Notes: a model not told the origin generated them from the letters alone. 57,981 bases of DNA from Lachnospiraceae bacterium (GCA_029068555.1 JAIECJ010000134.1:1-57981), one strand, 5' to 3'. Counted from the first letter of the stretch, positions 18,230-26,427 are shown. Numbers and translations are program-made.

Positions 18230-18292
18230 GTTACTTTTCACACCTCAATAACTTATAAGCTGATGAAAACTGGCGTTGGTGTGAATTGTAAC
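18230..18292 (-). mobile_element. Solo 63-bp MITE module A, copy 1
   Basis: This is module A of the 143-bp element in reverse orientation, from GTTACTTTTCACACC to GGTGTGAATTGTAAC. An 8-bp direct repeat GTAGCACG lies at 18222-18229 and 18295-18302, two bases beyond the right end. The short form therefore appears to have moved on its own. Confidence 0.85.
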
Positions 18293-18331
18293 ACGTAGCA
18301 CGAAACTAACAAAAAGTAGTCATGCAATTGC

Positions 18332-18360
18332 TTGAAACGGGCAAATATATATGATATATT
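18332..18360 (+). promoter_or_regulatory. Promoter of the riboswitch-controlled efflux gene
   Basis: TTGAAA (18332-18337) and TATATT (18355-18360) have a 17-base spacer. Transcription from here gives a leader of about 300 bases that contains the riboswitch. Confidence 0.75.
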
Positions 18361-18451
18361 TAAAACAAAGCATGGCCATATAAGAACGCGCCGACATACG
18401 GCACATATGATACAATAAACGAACTCTTTGCACTGCATATAAATCTACAGT

Positions 18452-18532
18452 ACAAACTGATCAGGCCGGGGCAGTGCCCTTGGAGCCGGGTCGCATATGC
18501 GACAGTGGATAAAACATCCGCGGGACAGTAGA
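18452..18532 (+). promoter_or_regulatory. NiCo (czcD) riboswitch aptamer
   Basis: The sequence follows the known four-way-junction NiCo aptamer: AACTGATCAGGC, a CGGGGC/GCCCTTG hairpin, GAGCCGGG, a perfect TCGCA/TGCGA hairpin, ACAGTGGAT paired to ATCCGC, and closing GGGACAGT. P1 pairs ACTG (18456-18459) with CAGT (18526-18529). NiCo RNAs bind cobalt, nickel or iron(II) and switch on efflux genes. A CDF efflux gene follows 135 bases later, which agrees with the call. Confidence 0.88.
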
Positions 18533-18564
18533 TGCTATTACTGATACGTGGGTGTTTTTCTTTT
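18514..18564 (+). terminator. Riboswitch expression-platform terminator
   Basis: ACATCCGCG (about 18514-18522) can pair with CGTGGGTGT (18547-18555, with G-U pairs), with an inner CAGTA/TACTG stem, followed by TTTTTCTTTT. The left arm is the 3-prime strand of the fourth aptamer helix, so metal binding and termination are mutually exclusive, giving an on-switch. Confidence 0.75.
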
Positions 18565-18667
18565 ACGCTGGAAAGTCTGTTAAAATCCCACAAAAGTTCA
18601 ACATATCAAAAAACTGCAAGTGTTATGGAGCTATATTTGCGGACTTTGACAGAAATGGGGGGTTTTA

Positions 18668-19561
18668 ATGAAAAATGACTTGGTGAAAAATGATTTTGAA
18701 AAAGTGGCAATGAAAGTTTCAGTTGTGAGTATTGCAGCAAATGTAGTGTTATCAGTGTTTAAACTGTTAGCTGGAATTGTAGCATATTCAGGGGCAATGA
18801 TCAGTGACGCAGTTCATTCTGCGTCAGATGTCATCAGCACGATTGTGGTAATTGTCGGCATCAGACTGTCAGGAAAAGCATCGGACAAGGAACATCCTTA
18901 TGGTCATGAACGCATGGAGTGTGTGGCAGCGATTATTCTTGCAACAATTCTGGCATTTACGGGGCTGGGAATCGGTTATGCTGCCATGGCGAAAATTTTG
19001 TCAGGGAACTATGAGAACATTACAGCTCCGGGATTTCTGGCGCTCGCAGCAGCCATTGTCTCAATAGCCGTTAAGGAGGGAATGTACTGGTACACTCGGA
19101 TCAGTGCAAAAAAAATTAACTCAAGCGCATTGATGGCTGACGCGTGGCACCATCGCTCCGATGCGCTGTCATCAGTGGGTGCATTGATCGGTATCGCAGG
19201 CGCAAAGATCGGATACCCCATTTGCGATGCGGTTGCAAGTCTGTGTATCTGCTTCTTTATAGTGAAGGCCGCATATGAGATTTTCAAGGATGCGGTTGAC
19301 AAGATGGTTGACAAAGCCTGTGATGAGGCAGTGGAAAATGACCTTAAAAGCTGTGCGCTGGCACAGGAAGGTGTGATCGGCGTGGATCTGCTGCGCACAA
19401 GGGTTTTTGGAAACAGAATTTATGTGGATATTGAAATCAGTACAGATGGAGACGCGACACTGCGGGATGCCCACAAAATTGCGGAGCATGTGCATGACGC
19501 CATAGAGCAGCGCTTCACAAGTGTCAAGCACATTATGGTGCATGTGAATCCGGCAGAATAA
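18668..19561 (+). CDS. Cation diffusion facilitator (metal efflux) transporter
   Basis: This 297-residue CDF-family antiporter exports divalent metal from the cytoplasm. It has about five to six membrane helices in residues 15-210 and a C-terminal cytoplasmic dimerisation domain. The paired metal-site motifs HSASD in helix 2 and HHRSD in helix 5 are intact, and HPYGHER lies between them. The upstream NiCo riboswitch implies cobalt, nickel or possibly iron as physiological cargo rather than only zinc. The start ATG 18668 follows a GGGGGG ribosome site. Confidence 0.93.
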   Translation: MKNDLVKNDFEKVAMKVSVVSIAANVVLSVFKLLAGIVAYSGAMISDAVHSASDVISTIVVIVGIRLSGKASDKEHPYGHERMECVAAIILATILAFTGLGIGYAAMAKILSGNYENITAPGFLALAAAIVSIAVKEGMYWYTRISAKKINSSALMADAWHHRSDALSSVGALIGIAGAKIGYPICDAVASLCICFFIVKAAYEIFKDAVDKMVDKACDEAVENDLKSCALAQEGVIGVDLLRTRVFGNRIYVDIEISTDGDATLRDAHKIAEHVHDAIEQRFTSVKHIMVHVNPAE

Positions 19562-19563
19562 AT

Positions 19564-19603
19564 ATAGGGACGGGCGGGCAAAGACCTACTCGTCCCGTAT
19601 TTT
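19564..19603 (+). terminator. Terminator of the efflux gene, overlapping the converging gene end
   Basis: GGGACG (19567-19572) pairs with CGTCCC (19591-19596), followed by a T-rich stretch. The right arm overlaps the last codons of the minus-strand regulator gene. Confidence 0.6.
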
Positions 19604-20272
19604 GATAATAAGTTCTTCCCGTCTGTTTATCGCTGTCTTGTCAAAAATGTTTGACACGTGTTTCTTGACAGTTGTGTCAGATATAAACAGTTCGCTGGCA
19701 ATTTCGGCATTCGTTTTCCCCTGAAGGATAAGCTGTGTAATTTCCGTTTCCCGCCTGGTTAGACCATATGCTTTCGCAAAATCCTGCAGACGAAATATTT
19801 TTTCAGGATTATCGGGTTCTTTGCACACGTTTTCAATACACGCAGATTCTTTGCCCATGGCAAAATTGCCTGTATTCGCTTCAGCTGCACTTTTGTTTTC
19901 ATTGGAGGACGGTGTCTGGTCTGACCGCTCTGCAAGAAGAATGTACAGACAAAAACCGTAAAGAAGCGGTCGGAAGCATAGGGCGCTGTCACTGAGAAGC
20001 CTTTCATATCCGGCTTCATTCTGAAGTCTCGCGAAAAATAGCAGGAATGTCTGAATAAAACCGGTCTCAATAGATTTCCTTCCAAAAATGTATAGAAGCT
20101 CCTGATAGAGGATGCCCTTTTCGTAAAAAGGAATGGTCAGTATCACAGTTCCGACCAGTGTCAGGAATATCAACTGGAAATCAATTAATTTAAGGATGTC
20201 AAAATCAAGTGCGCAGGTCAGGATAATAATGTACAAAACGATGGAGAGTAAGGTCTGCCACTTTTTTTTCAT
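19586..20272 (-). CDS. Membrane-tethered LuxR-type transcriptional regulator
   Basis: The 228-residue protein has about four to five hydrophobic segments in residues 5-115, a polar linker, and a C-terminal LuxR/GerE helix-turn-helix (about 163-225) with LTRRETEITQLILQGKTN and TVKKHVSNIF motifs. DNA binding near the membrane would follow an input sensed within the bilayer. The start at 20272 follows GGAGGAG; longer forms would extend into the upstream gene. It lies 61 bases downstream of the MotA/ExbB-like gene in the same direction, suggesting a two-gene operon in which that protein supplies or modulates the signal. The fold of the membrane domain is unknown to me. Confidence 0.8.
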   Translation of the reverse strand: MKKKWQTLLSIVLYIIILTCALDFDILKLIDFQLIFLTLVGTVILTIPFYEKGILYQELLYIFGRKSIETGFIQTFLLFFARLQNEAGYERLLSDSALCFRPLLYGFCLYILLAERSDQTPSSNENKSAAEANTGNFAMGKESACIENVCKEPDNPEKIFRLQDFAKAYGLTRRETEITQLILQGKTNAEIASELFISDTTVKKHVSNIFDKTAINRREELIIKIRDE

Positions 20273-20333
20273 AATAAATTCTCCTCCATGATGCAGTAGG
20301 CAGTTTCTATAATTGTGAATCTTTGTTTGCCCT

Positions 20334-20801
20334 CTATGCCTTTGGTTCTGCGGGGGATTCCGCGAGTTCAAGCAGACACACATGGAGCCGCGTTCGCAAA
20401 GGAAGCAATAATATAATGAAAAAGACAGCGTATAGCAGTGTTATCATTGACACAGAGATGCCTCTGATGAGCGTCACGCCTTCCATTGACGCCATTACAT
20501 GGATGGTGCCGAATGCAAAATGGAAAACGCCAGCTGCCCAGAGTGTCTTGATTACAAGATTTACAGCCTCGACGGCTCTTTGCAGTTCAATTTGACTGCC
20601 TGCTTCCCTGCGCTTAATACTGAGTCTGAACGCATTGTTAAAATCCTTAAGCAGTCCGGTACTCAGCAGAATTGGAAGTACAGACAGTATTATCAATATC
20701 AGACTTGCAAGATCGAGATAAGAATAAATGTTTCCGCCAGATATCATAAGGGAATATCCGATGCAGAATACTATGAGAAACAAAATAGATAGTAAGTACA
20801 T
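20334..20801 (-). CDS. Membrane protein with MotA/ExbB-like segments
   Basis: This 155-residue protein has four hydrophobic segments. The N-terminal pattern SGGNIYSYLDLASL followed by a helix and LLKDFNNAFRLS resembles the start of MotA-type proton channel proteins. The paired C-terminal helices (AAGVFHFAFGTIHVMASM and SMITLLYAVFFIILLLP) resemble the MotA/TolQ/ExbB channel helices. It is much shorter than MotA and lacks the large cytoplasmic domain, so a channel function is only inferred. A strong AAGGAGG site supports the start at 20801. It shares a direction and probably a transcript with the membrane LuxR-type regulator. Confidence 0.6.
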   Translation of the reverse strand: MYLLSILFLIVFCIGYSLMISGGNIYSYLDLASLILIILSVLPILLSTGLLKDFNNAFRLSIKRREAGSQIELQRAVEAVNLVIKTLWAAGVFHFAFGTIHVMASMEGVTLIRGISVSMITLLYAVFFIILLLPLRTRLHVCLLELAESPAEPKA

Positions 20802-20932
20802 AAAACGCCTCCTTTTCGCATATAAAACTGGTTTCTGGTTCTGTGCATCCCAGCTGGGACTGATGTAAGCGTATCACAGTTTGGGATGTATTGCCATACT
20901 ACCATGGAAGAAAAAAGGGCAGTATTTTGCTG

Positions 20933-21412
20933 CTACTCACACCAACGTTCAATTTTTGCAGACAGCGTGTCAAATTTATCTTCGTAAACCAGATCAAGGA
21001 GTGTGTCAAGCCTTCGCAAAGCCTGTGTCACTGTCTCGGGAGGGCACAGATTTTTTTCGAGGGCAATGGCAAGCTCATTGATATCAAGCACTTTGACATA
21101 GCCGTCGGGATAAATTACCACATCAGCCAGAAGGTCTGTGACAATAAGCGCGTGTTCTATTTCCTTATAATGATAGTCTACAATATCGCAGTACCAATAG
21201 AGGAGCGAGTTATCCTCACGGTAAAATTTGCTGATCTTGTAGCCTGATTTGAGAAAGTAGCAGGAGTAGCCATGATGAAAATCACGGCGTGGCTTCAGGG
21301 TGTTCCATTTTGTGACAATGATGTCATTTGTCTGTTCAAGTATAACATCGTCCTTTAATAGAATGCATTCATCAGGTATCATACGTCTGCGGTAAATTTT
21401 TAATTGTTCCAT
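20933..21412 (-). CDS. DUF402-domain protein
   Basis: The 159-residue soluble protein matches the DUF402 family, some members of which are nucleoside-diphosphate phosphatases (FomD-like). The diagnostic stretch LYWYCDIVDYHYKE, LLADVVIYPDGYVKVLDINEL contains the conserved Asp/Glu residues that bind metal in that fold. A GGAGGAG ribosome site lies before the ATG at 21412. It is separated from the next minus-strand gene by 131 bases that contain a perfect 12-base palindrome (20848-20859), so it is probably a separate unit. The substrate is unknown. Confidence 0.75.
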   Translation of the reverse strand: MEQLKIYRRRMIPDECILLKDDVILEQTNDIIVTKWNTLKPRRDFHHGYSCYFLKSGYKISKFYREDNSLLYWYCDIVDYHYKEIEHALIVTDLLADVVIYPDGYVKVLDINELAIALEKNLCPPETVTQALRRLDTLLDLVYEDKFDTLSAKIERWCE

Positions 21413-21526
21413 GGCATGTTCTCCTCCATATAAAATATAAATGACGGTACCTGTCTATAGTGTAACGCATTTGAGGGACTGCATCAATGCTTTTTGCCTG
21501 GTAAATATCCAACATATTTGTGTATC

Positions 21527-21600
21527 GTTACTGTTTACATCTACGCCAAAGTAGTGGGAATCGTGCGCCAAAATGCTTGCCTTTTAGCATTTTGTGTGCA
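21527..21600 (-). mobile_element. Truncated MITE: module B only
   Basis: This is module B of the 143-bp element, starting at the terminal GTTACTGTT and ending after TTTTGTGTGCA, in reverse orientation, with its internal AAAATGCT/AGCATTTT hairpin intact. Module A is absent and I see no target duplication, so it is a decayed copy. Confidence 0.8.
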
Positions 21601-21615
21601 GCAGACAAATAGTCG

Positions 21616-21644
21616 TTGCACTTTGCAGGAATTTAACGTATAAT
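21616..21644 (+). promoter_or_regulatory. Promoter of the FIST/chemoreceptor operon
   Basis: TTGCAC (21616-21621) and a perfect TATAAT (21639-21644) are separated by 17 bases, about 65 bases before the first start codon. The promoter begins right after the truncated MITE. Confidence 0.75.
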
Positions 21645-21708
21645 CAAGACAGTTGTCAAAATCTTTTTGACGTATCAATTTGTGACAAATACTTAAGGAG
21701 GCGAAAGC

Positions 21709-22764
21709 ATGAGACAGTTTTTTGGAATGAGCCAAAGCGGAGATCTGGCAGAAGCACTCAGAGGGCTGGATAATCCCCAGTTTATTATGCTGATGTCTAA
21801 CAATGCCCAGTTTGAAACGCATGTAAAGCAGCTGGAAAAATATTACCCAGGCGTTCCGAGTATTGGCTGCATTGGGATGAGTTATGATATCAGAGTGGTT
21901 GAGGAGGGAGTCGGTATTGTCGCGTTCTATGACGGTGTAAGCGCAGCGGCAAATGTTCTGGAACAGGTCTCTGTCATGCCTGTAAAATACATAAAGCGCC
22001 TTGAGGAGGATGTGCGGAAGATAAACGGAACGGGCGGGGATACTGTGTGCATTGACTTCTGCGCCGGAAACGATGCCTGTGTGCTGACTACAATTAATAC
22101 CGTGTTAGCACACCGTGGTATTTCGCTGGTCGGCGGGACAGGTGATGCGGGAAAGGTCGCGGCAAACGGAAGGATTTATGAGGATGCAGTCGCATACGCG
22201 ATTGTGCGGAATCTCAACGGCAGGGTGAAGACCTACAAGGAGAATATTTACCGCAAGCATGGAAGCTACCGGTTTGTTGCATCGGACACAGACAAGGAGA
22301 ATTACGTTATCGGAACCCTCAATGGGAAATCAGCTAAGCAGGTCTATAAAAGCATTCTTCATGTCACAGACGAGCAGATACTGACACAGACATTCCAGAA
22401 TCCTTTTGGAAAAATCAATGGTGACGACACCTGCATTATTTCCATAAAGGAGGTTCAGGGTGATGCGCTTGCATGTTTCCGGCAGGTGAACGATTCTGAT
22501 GTACTGATTCTGCTTGAATTGGCGGATTATGAGGGGGTAGTGAGACGCACAATACAGAATATCAGCCGTGATTTCCCGAGCCGATCCGCTGTTTTTACGG
22601 TAAATTGCCTGTTTCGTTACAAGCTGTTTTGTGAACGCGGATATATGGAGACATATCTGCAGGAGATGTCCGAGCTTGGAAACCACGCAGGTCTTGTCGG
22701 TTACGGTGAGCACTACAATAACAGGTTTGTCAACCAGTCCATGACATGTGTGGTGTTTGAGTAA
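21709..22764 (+). CDS. FIST-domain sensory protein
   Basis: The 351-residue soluble protein contains a FIST N domain (about residues 20-215, including [10 protein letters not shown] and LVGGTGDAG) and a FIST C domain after that. FIST domains occur in signal transduction proteins and are thought to bind small ligands, possibly amino acids. The AAGGAGGCGAAAGC sequence before ATG 21709 is a strong ribosome site. The stop lies 13 bases before the start of the soluble chemoreceptor-like gene, so both are cotranscribed and probably work together, with FIST as the detector. Confidence 0.85.
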   Translation: MRQFFGMSQSGDLAEALRGLDNPQFIMLMSNNAQFETHVKQLEKYYPGVPSIGCIGMSYDIRVVEEGVGIVAFYDGVSAAANVLEQVSVMPVKYIKRLEEDVRKINGTGGDTVCIDFCAGNDACVLTTINTVLAHRGISLVGGTGDAGKVAANGRIYEDAVAYAIVRNLNGRVKTYKENIYRKHGSYRFVASDTDKENYVIGTLNGKSAKQVYKSILHVTDEQILTQTFQNPFGKINGDDTCIISIKEVQGDALACFRQVNDSDVLILLELADYEGVVRRTIQNISRDFPSRSAVFTVNCLFRYKLFCERGYMETYLQEMSELGNHAGLVGYGEHYNNRFVNQSMTCVVFE

Positions 22765-22777
22765 AGGAGGGAATAAG

Positions 22778-23719
22778 ATGATATTTTCAGATAAATTATG
22801 GAAAAAGACGGGCAGAGGACAGGACAGCGAAAAGAGCCTTTACCCCGTGCTGCATGTGGCAGACAGTCTCAAGGAATACCAGAAAGAGCTGGTTAGCAAA
22901 GAAGTGGAGTCCCTGTGGGAGCTTGGAATGGTAGGAAGCTCCTTTACAGGCGTGATGCGTAAGGCAGATCATTTTCATGATAAACTATCGGATTTTGAAC
23001 AGTCGTTTTCAGAGATTAACAGTGTTGCAGGTCAGTTCGGACAGGTGCGCGGAGCAATCAGCGATGCGGTGCTGGAAGCACAGGGCAAGGTGGAGGAACT
23101 GAAGGATACTTCTGTTCAGGTGAAGAAATCCTACAGTGATATGGAGAAGACCTTTGAACAACTGCAGGCGTCCGTGGAGGGAATCCAGCGGTGCATGAAA
23201 AAGATTATTTCAATTGCGGATCAGACCAATATCCTTGCACTCAACGCATCCATTGAGGCGGCGCGCGCCGGTCAGTTCGGCAGGGGATTTGCCGTTGTTG
23301 CGACAAATGTAAAGGAACTGGCAGACGAGATTAAAGGGCTTGCGGAGGAAGTAGACACAGGCATTCATGAGGTGGAGCGCGGAACTGGTGAGCTGAATAA
23401 CAGCATCAGTGCATCGCAGCTGGCATTAAACCGCAATATTGATACTGTTAACAATACATATGAATCTTTCAACAAAATTACGGAAACGGCAGAGAATACC
23501 GTCACTGTGCAGGCTGAAATCTCAGGAGTGATTGATGATGCACACAAGGAGCTGCAGACTATCGGTCAGTTCTTTGACGAAATTAAGCAGCAATATCAGG
23601 ATGTTGTAAAACATATTGAACGCGCCAATGCTCTTGGTACAACCAAGAGTGCTATGTTTGAGGATATGGATAATATGCTTTCACAGATTGCTCCTATTCT
23701 TGATGACATCAATTCCTGA
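22778..23719 (+). CDS. Soluble methyl-accepting chemotaxis-like protein
   Basis: This 313-residue protein has no membrane segment, a short N-terminal domain of about 60 residues and an MCP signalling domain. The kinase-contacting tip is [18 protein letters not shown] followed by [15 protein letters not shown]. The absence of a sensor domain of its own, together with the FIST gene directly upstream, suggests it takes input from the FIST protein. ATG 22778 lies after AAAGGAGGGAATAAG; an earlier in-frame TTG at 22748 overlaps the FIST gene. CheA and CheW must come from elsewhere. Confidence 0.88.
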   Translation: MIFSDKLWKKTGRGQDSEKSLYPVLHVADSLKEYQKELVSKEVESLWELGMVGSSFTGVMRKADHFHDKLSDFEQSFSEINSVAGQFGQVRGAISDAVLEAQGKVEELKDTSVQVKKSYSDMEKTFEQLQASVEGIQRCMKKIISIADQTNILALNASIEAARAGQFGRGFAVVATNVKELADEIKGLAEEVDTGIHEVERGTGELNNSISASQLALNRNIDTVNNTYESFNKITETAENTVTVQAEISGVIDDAHKELQTIGQFFDEIKQQYQDVVKHIERANALGTTKSAMFEDMDNMLSQIAPILDDINS

Positions 23720-23754
23720 AAAATGTTACGGTTTACGCTGTTTTGGTAATGCGT

Positions 23755-23811
23755 ATACGCCTTGGCGTCGTTATGCAGGTGGCAGGAATGATTTTTCAAA
23801 CACGATCTAGA
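23755..23811 (-). repeat. CTAGAG / GTTTGAAAAAT repeat, long variant
   Basis: Read on the minus strand it runs from CTCTAGATCGTGTTTGAAAAAT through CATTCCTGCC to AACGACGC. The same extended order occurs at 57903-57960, showing that a unit of about 50 bases is repeated. The solo MITE module lies immediately to its right. Confidence 0.7.
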
Positions 23812-23816
23812 GAAAT

Positions 23817-23879
23817 GGTACTGTTCACACCTCAATAACTTATAAGCTGATGAAAACTGGCGTTGGTGTGAATTGTAAC
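23817..23879 (-). mobile_element. Solo 63-bp MITE module A, copy 2
   Basis: It is nearly identical to the copy at 18230, in the same orientation. A perfect 8-bp direct repeat AGAGAAAT flanks it (23809-23816 and 23880-23887). The insertion hit the edge of the CTAGAG repeat, whose last bases became part of the target duplication. Confidence 0.9.
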
Positions 23880-24002
23880 AGAGAAATAATTCTGAGATGT
23901 GGAACGATATAAAAACGTTGAATTGTGGGCGGATATGATATATAATTTTGAATATGAACAGATTTGGGTTACGAGAATATAAGCAAAATCAGGAGGGAAG
24001 TT

Positions 24003-24353
24003 ATGACAGTACAGGAGTTCTATGAAGAAGTGGGCGGTGACTATAATGAAATTATGTCCAGGCTGCGCACAGAGGACAGAATCAGAAAGTTTGCAGGAAT
24101 GTTCACGCGGGATGAGAGCTACAAAGCGCTTGTCCAGTGTATCAATGACGGAAATGCAGATGATGCGTTCAGGGCTGCACATACAATGAAAGGCATGTGT
24201 CAGAACATGGCATTTACCAGACTTTACAAATCCAGTCATGAGATAACCGAGATACTGCGGGGGAAGGATTTGGAGAGTGCGAAGCAGATGCTTGATGTGG
24301 TGACGGAAGATTACAATATTGTAATTGCTGGTATTGAGAAGCTGTTGGCGTAG
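24003..24353 (+). CDS. Stand-alone Hpt (histidine phosphotransfer) protein
   Basis: This 116-residue all-helical protein carries the Hpt motif FRAAHTMKGMCQN with the phosphorylatable histidine at about H60. Hpt proteins pass phosphoryl groups between response-regulator domains. The start ATG 24003 follows AGGAGGGAAG. The stop overlaps or abuts the next gene (a response regulator), strongly suggesting that the two exchange phosphate. No histidine kinase is encoded nearby, so the donor must be elsewhere, possibly the chemotaxis CheA addressed by the upstream receptor-like protein. Confidence 0.88.
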   Translation: MTVQEFYEEVGGDYNEIMSRLRTEDRIRKFAGMFTRDESYKALVQCINDGNADDAFRAAHTMKGMCQNMAFTRLYKSSHEITEILRGKDLESAKQMLDVVTEDYNIVIAGIEKLLA

Positions 24354-24391
24354 TGAAAGCAAAGACGCGTATGGGAAAGGAAAGAACAGCC

Positions 24392-25510
24392 ATGGAGACA
24401 ACGAAAACGACGGAAGCAGTTGAGAAGAACACAATTTTAATTGCAGATGATGCGGAGATAAACCGCGAGATGATTAAATTTATATTTGACGAGCAGTATA
24501 ATATTATTGAAGCAGAGGACGGCGAACAGGCAATCAGTATTATTATGGAGTACAGTGACAAGCTGTGCCTTTTGTTTCTTGACCTGCTCATGCCCAAAAA
24601 ATCGGGACTTGATGTGTTGAGTTTTATGAACGAGGAGGACTACATTAATTATATTCCGGTCATTATGATAACAGGCGAGGCGACGGACGAGACAGATGAA
24701 AAAGCTTATGAGCTTGGCGCGTCGGATATTATATATAAGCCATTTGCGCCGAATGTTGTTATGCGCCGGGCAAAGAATATCATGGAGCTCTTTGAACACA
24801 GGATTTATGTTGAGCGCAAGCTTGAGAAGCGTACAAGGCAGCTTCGGGAAAGCCGGGAGAAGCTTGAGAAGAGCAATGAATTTCTGGTAAACGCACTGAG
24901 CTCTGTTGTCGAGTTCAGAAGTCTTGAGTCAGGGGAACATATTCAGCGGGTAAAATACTTTACAAAGCTTTTCCTCAAATATATTATGAAATTTTATCCC
25001 AAATATGACATTACGAAAGAGAAAGCCTCTCTTATTGTCAATGCGTCGGCGCTGCATGATATTGGAAAGATAGCAATTCCTGACAGTATTTTATTAAAGC
25101 CTGGCAAACTGACGGGGGAAGAGTTTGAGGAGATGAAGAAGCACACAATATATGGCTGTGAGCTTCTTGAAAAATTCAAACAGGATGAGAATGAATTTTA
25201 CCATTATTGCTATGATATTTGCAGATATCATCATGAGCGTCATGATGGAAAGGGGTATCCTGACGGGTTAAAGGGAGATGAGATTCCCATCTGGGCGCAG
25301 ATTGTGTCTGTAGTTGATGTGTATGATGCGCTTGTAAGTAAACGTGTATACAAGGATCCGTTTGCTGTTGAAGAGGCAGCGCGCATGATTATAGAAGGAG
25401 AGTGCGGTGTATTTTCACCGGAGATGATTGACTGTTTCGGTCTTGCAAAGCAAGAACTTTTTGCGGTGACAGAGGGGGAGTTCTCATTTGCGGATGTGAT
25501 GGTTAAGTAA
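24392..25510 (+). CDS. Response regulator with HD-GYP phosphodiesterase domain
   Basis: The receiver domain (about residues 10-135) has the acidic pair in LIADDAE, the phospho-acceptor D64 in LFLDLLMPK and the conserved lysine in YKPF. A coiled linker leads to an HD-GYP domain (about 175-355) with H222-D223, HHERHDGKGYP (GYP at 288-290) and the DVYDAL block. HD-GYP domains hydrolyse cyclic di-GMP, so phosphate from the upstream Hpt protein may set cyclic di-GMP level. ATG 24392 follows AAAGGAAAG; the frame is open upstream to a GTG at 24353 without a ribosome site. A terminator follows the gene. Confidence 0.9.
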   Translation: METTKTTEAVEKNTILIADDAEINREMIKFIFDEQYNIIEAEDGEQAISIIMEYSDKLCLLFLDLLMPKKSGLDVLSFMNEEDYINYIPVIMITGEATDETDEKAYELGASDIIYKPFAPNVVMRRAKNIMELFEHRIYVERKLEKRTRQLRESREKLEKSNEFLVNALSSVVEFRSLESGEHIQRVKYFTKLFLKYIMKFYPKYDITKEKASLIVNASALHDIGKIAIPDSILLKPGKLTGEEFEEMKKHTIYGCELLEKFKQDENEFYHYCYDICRYHHERHDGKGYPDGLKGDEIPIWAQIVSVVDVYDALVSKRVYKDPFAVEEAARMIIEGECGVFSPEMIDCFGLAKQELFAVTEGEFSFADVMVK

Positions 25511-25527
25511 GATATAAAATATAGTCG

Positions 25528-25557
25528 GAAAGAGGGCTGCGATGTCCTCTTTTTTGC
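25528..25557 (+). terminator. Terminator after the HD-GYP gene
   Basis: AAAGAGG (25529-25535) pairs with CCTCTTT (25546-25552) over a 10-base loop and ends in a T-run. Confidence 0.8.
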
Positions 25558-25587
25558 GTGCGTGCCCTGGGCTGCGTGATAAGGGCA

Positions 25588-25612
25588 ACAAAACCGATGC
25601 TTTCGGTTTTGT
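25588..25612 (+). other. Hairpin upstream of the atp promoter
   Basis: A perfect 10-base stem (ACAAAACCGA / TCGGTTTTGT) with a 5-base loop lies between the HD-GYP terminator and the atp promoter. It may be a second, weaker terminator; nothing else is seen in 25558-25671. Confidence 0.4.
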
Positions 25613-25671
25613 GCGGATTTTAACAACGGAGAGGTAATTGGATAAAAAATACACAAAAATCAGACATTTGC

Positions 25672-25700
25672 TAGACAATTTTGCCAGATTTCTGTATAAT
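25672..25700 (+). promoter_or_regulatory. Promoter of the atp operon
   Basis: TAGACA (25672-25677) and a perfect TATAAT (25695-25700) have a 17-base spacer. The operon's first gene starts 63 bases after the -10 box. Confidence 0.78.
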
Positions 25701-25763
25701 TATGGATGGGCAGCATGAAAAAGTTGGAATGCCGGAATACGATCAGCATATGGAGGCAGATAA

Positions 25764-26012
25764 ATGGGAAGAAATAAGAAGTATAAAAGGTCGGTGTACC
25801 AGTCACTGGCGGTAATTACCCAGTTTGGCATCAATATGCTCGTTCCAATCTTTTTATGCTCTTTTGCGGGGATGTTTCTGGACAGGAAACTGGGAACTGC
25901 ATTCTGGTTTGTTTTATTGTTCTTTGTTGGAGCCCTGGCGGGCTTCCGGAATATTTTCATTCTGGCAAAGAAGATTTACGAGGGAGATGACAGGGATGAG
26001 GACAAAACTTAG
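25764..26012 (+). CDS. atpZ: AtpZ/AtpI-family small membrane protein
   Basis: This 82-residue protein has two hydrophobic helices separated by a short loop containing FLDRKLG, and a charged tail, the layout of the AtpZ/AtpI family. AtpZ proteins assist ion supply or assembly of the F-type ATP synthase rotor. It is the first gene after the promoter and its end overlaps the next gene by 17 bases, so the two are translationally coupled. Confidence 0.82.
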   Translation: MGRNKKYKRSVYQSLAVITQFGINMLVPIFLCSFAGMFLDRKLGTAFWFVLLFFVGALAGFRNIFILAKKIYEGDDRDEDKT

Positions 26013-26427
26013 GAAAATCAACACGGCTCTGCCGGGGTTGCTTTTTGGAATCATTATATTTGGCGTAATGTGTCAGATAGCGGGGCTCTTTTTCGTAGGG
26101 GATAAAGCAGACTATAGTATAGGACTCTGGATAGGAGTGCTTACAGCAATATTTATGGCCTTTCACATGGCGGTTACACTGAATGCCACTGTTGAAAGAG
26201 ATGTAAAGGGGGCGCAGGCAGCAGCAACGAGACACAATATTATCAGATATGTCGTGGTGGTATTTATCCTCGCGGTACTGATGATGACGAGAATCGGCAA
26301 TCCATTGGCGGCTTTTGCCGGAATTATGGGACTGAAGATATCAGCCTATGTACAGCCGTTGTTCGCCAGACTGTCTCATAATGGAGAAAGGGGAAATTCC
26401 CCAGAGGTAAAATGTAAAACTGAATAA
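25996..26427 (+). CDS. atpI: ATP synthase subunit I
   Basis: This 143-residue protein has four hydrophobic helices and weak sequence conservation, as expected for subunit I, which helps c-ring assembly. The start is ATG 25996 inside the end of atpZ, nine bases after GGGAG. Its place directly before atpB supports the call more than its sequence does. The last 25 residues are polar. Confidence 0.75.
   Translation: MRTKLRKINTALPGLLFGIIIFGVMCQIAGLFFVGDKADYSIGLWIGVLTAIFMAFHMAVTLNATVERDVKGAQAAATRHNIIRYVVVVFILAVLMMTRIGNPLAAFAGIMGLKISAYVQPLFARLSHNGERGNSPEVKCKTE

Noticed and set aside
18230-18292. CTGATGA in the MITE, reminiscent of a hammerhead ribozyme core
   Set aside because: The stem II, GAAA and cleavage-site parts of a hammerhead cannot be placed around it.
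20930-20955. CTCACACCAACG at the DUF402 gene end resembling a MITE terminus
   Set aside because: Only about 12 bases match, they are coding, and no partner end is found.
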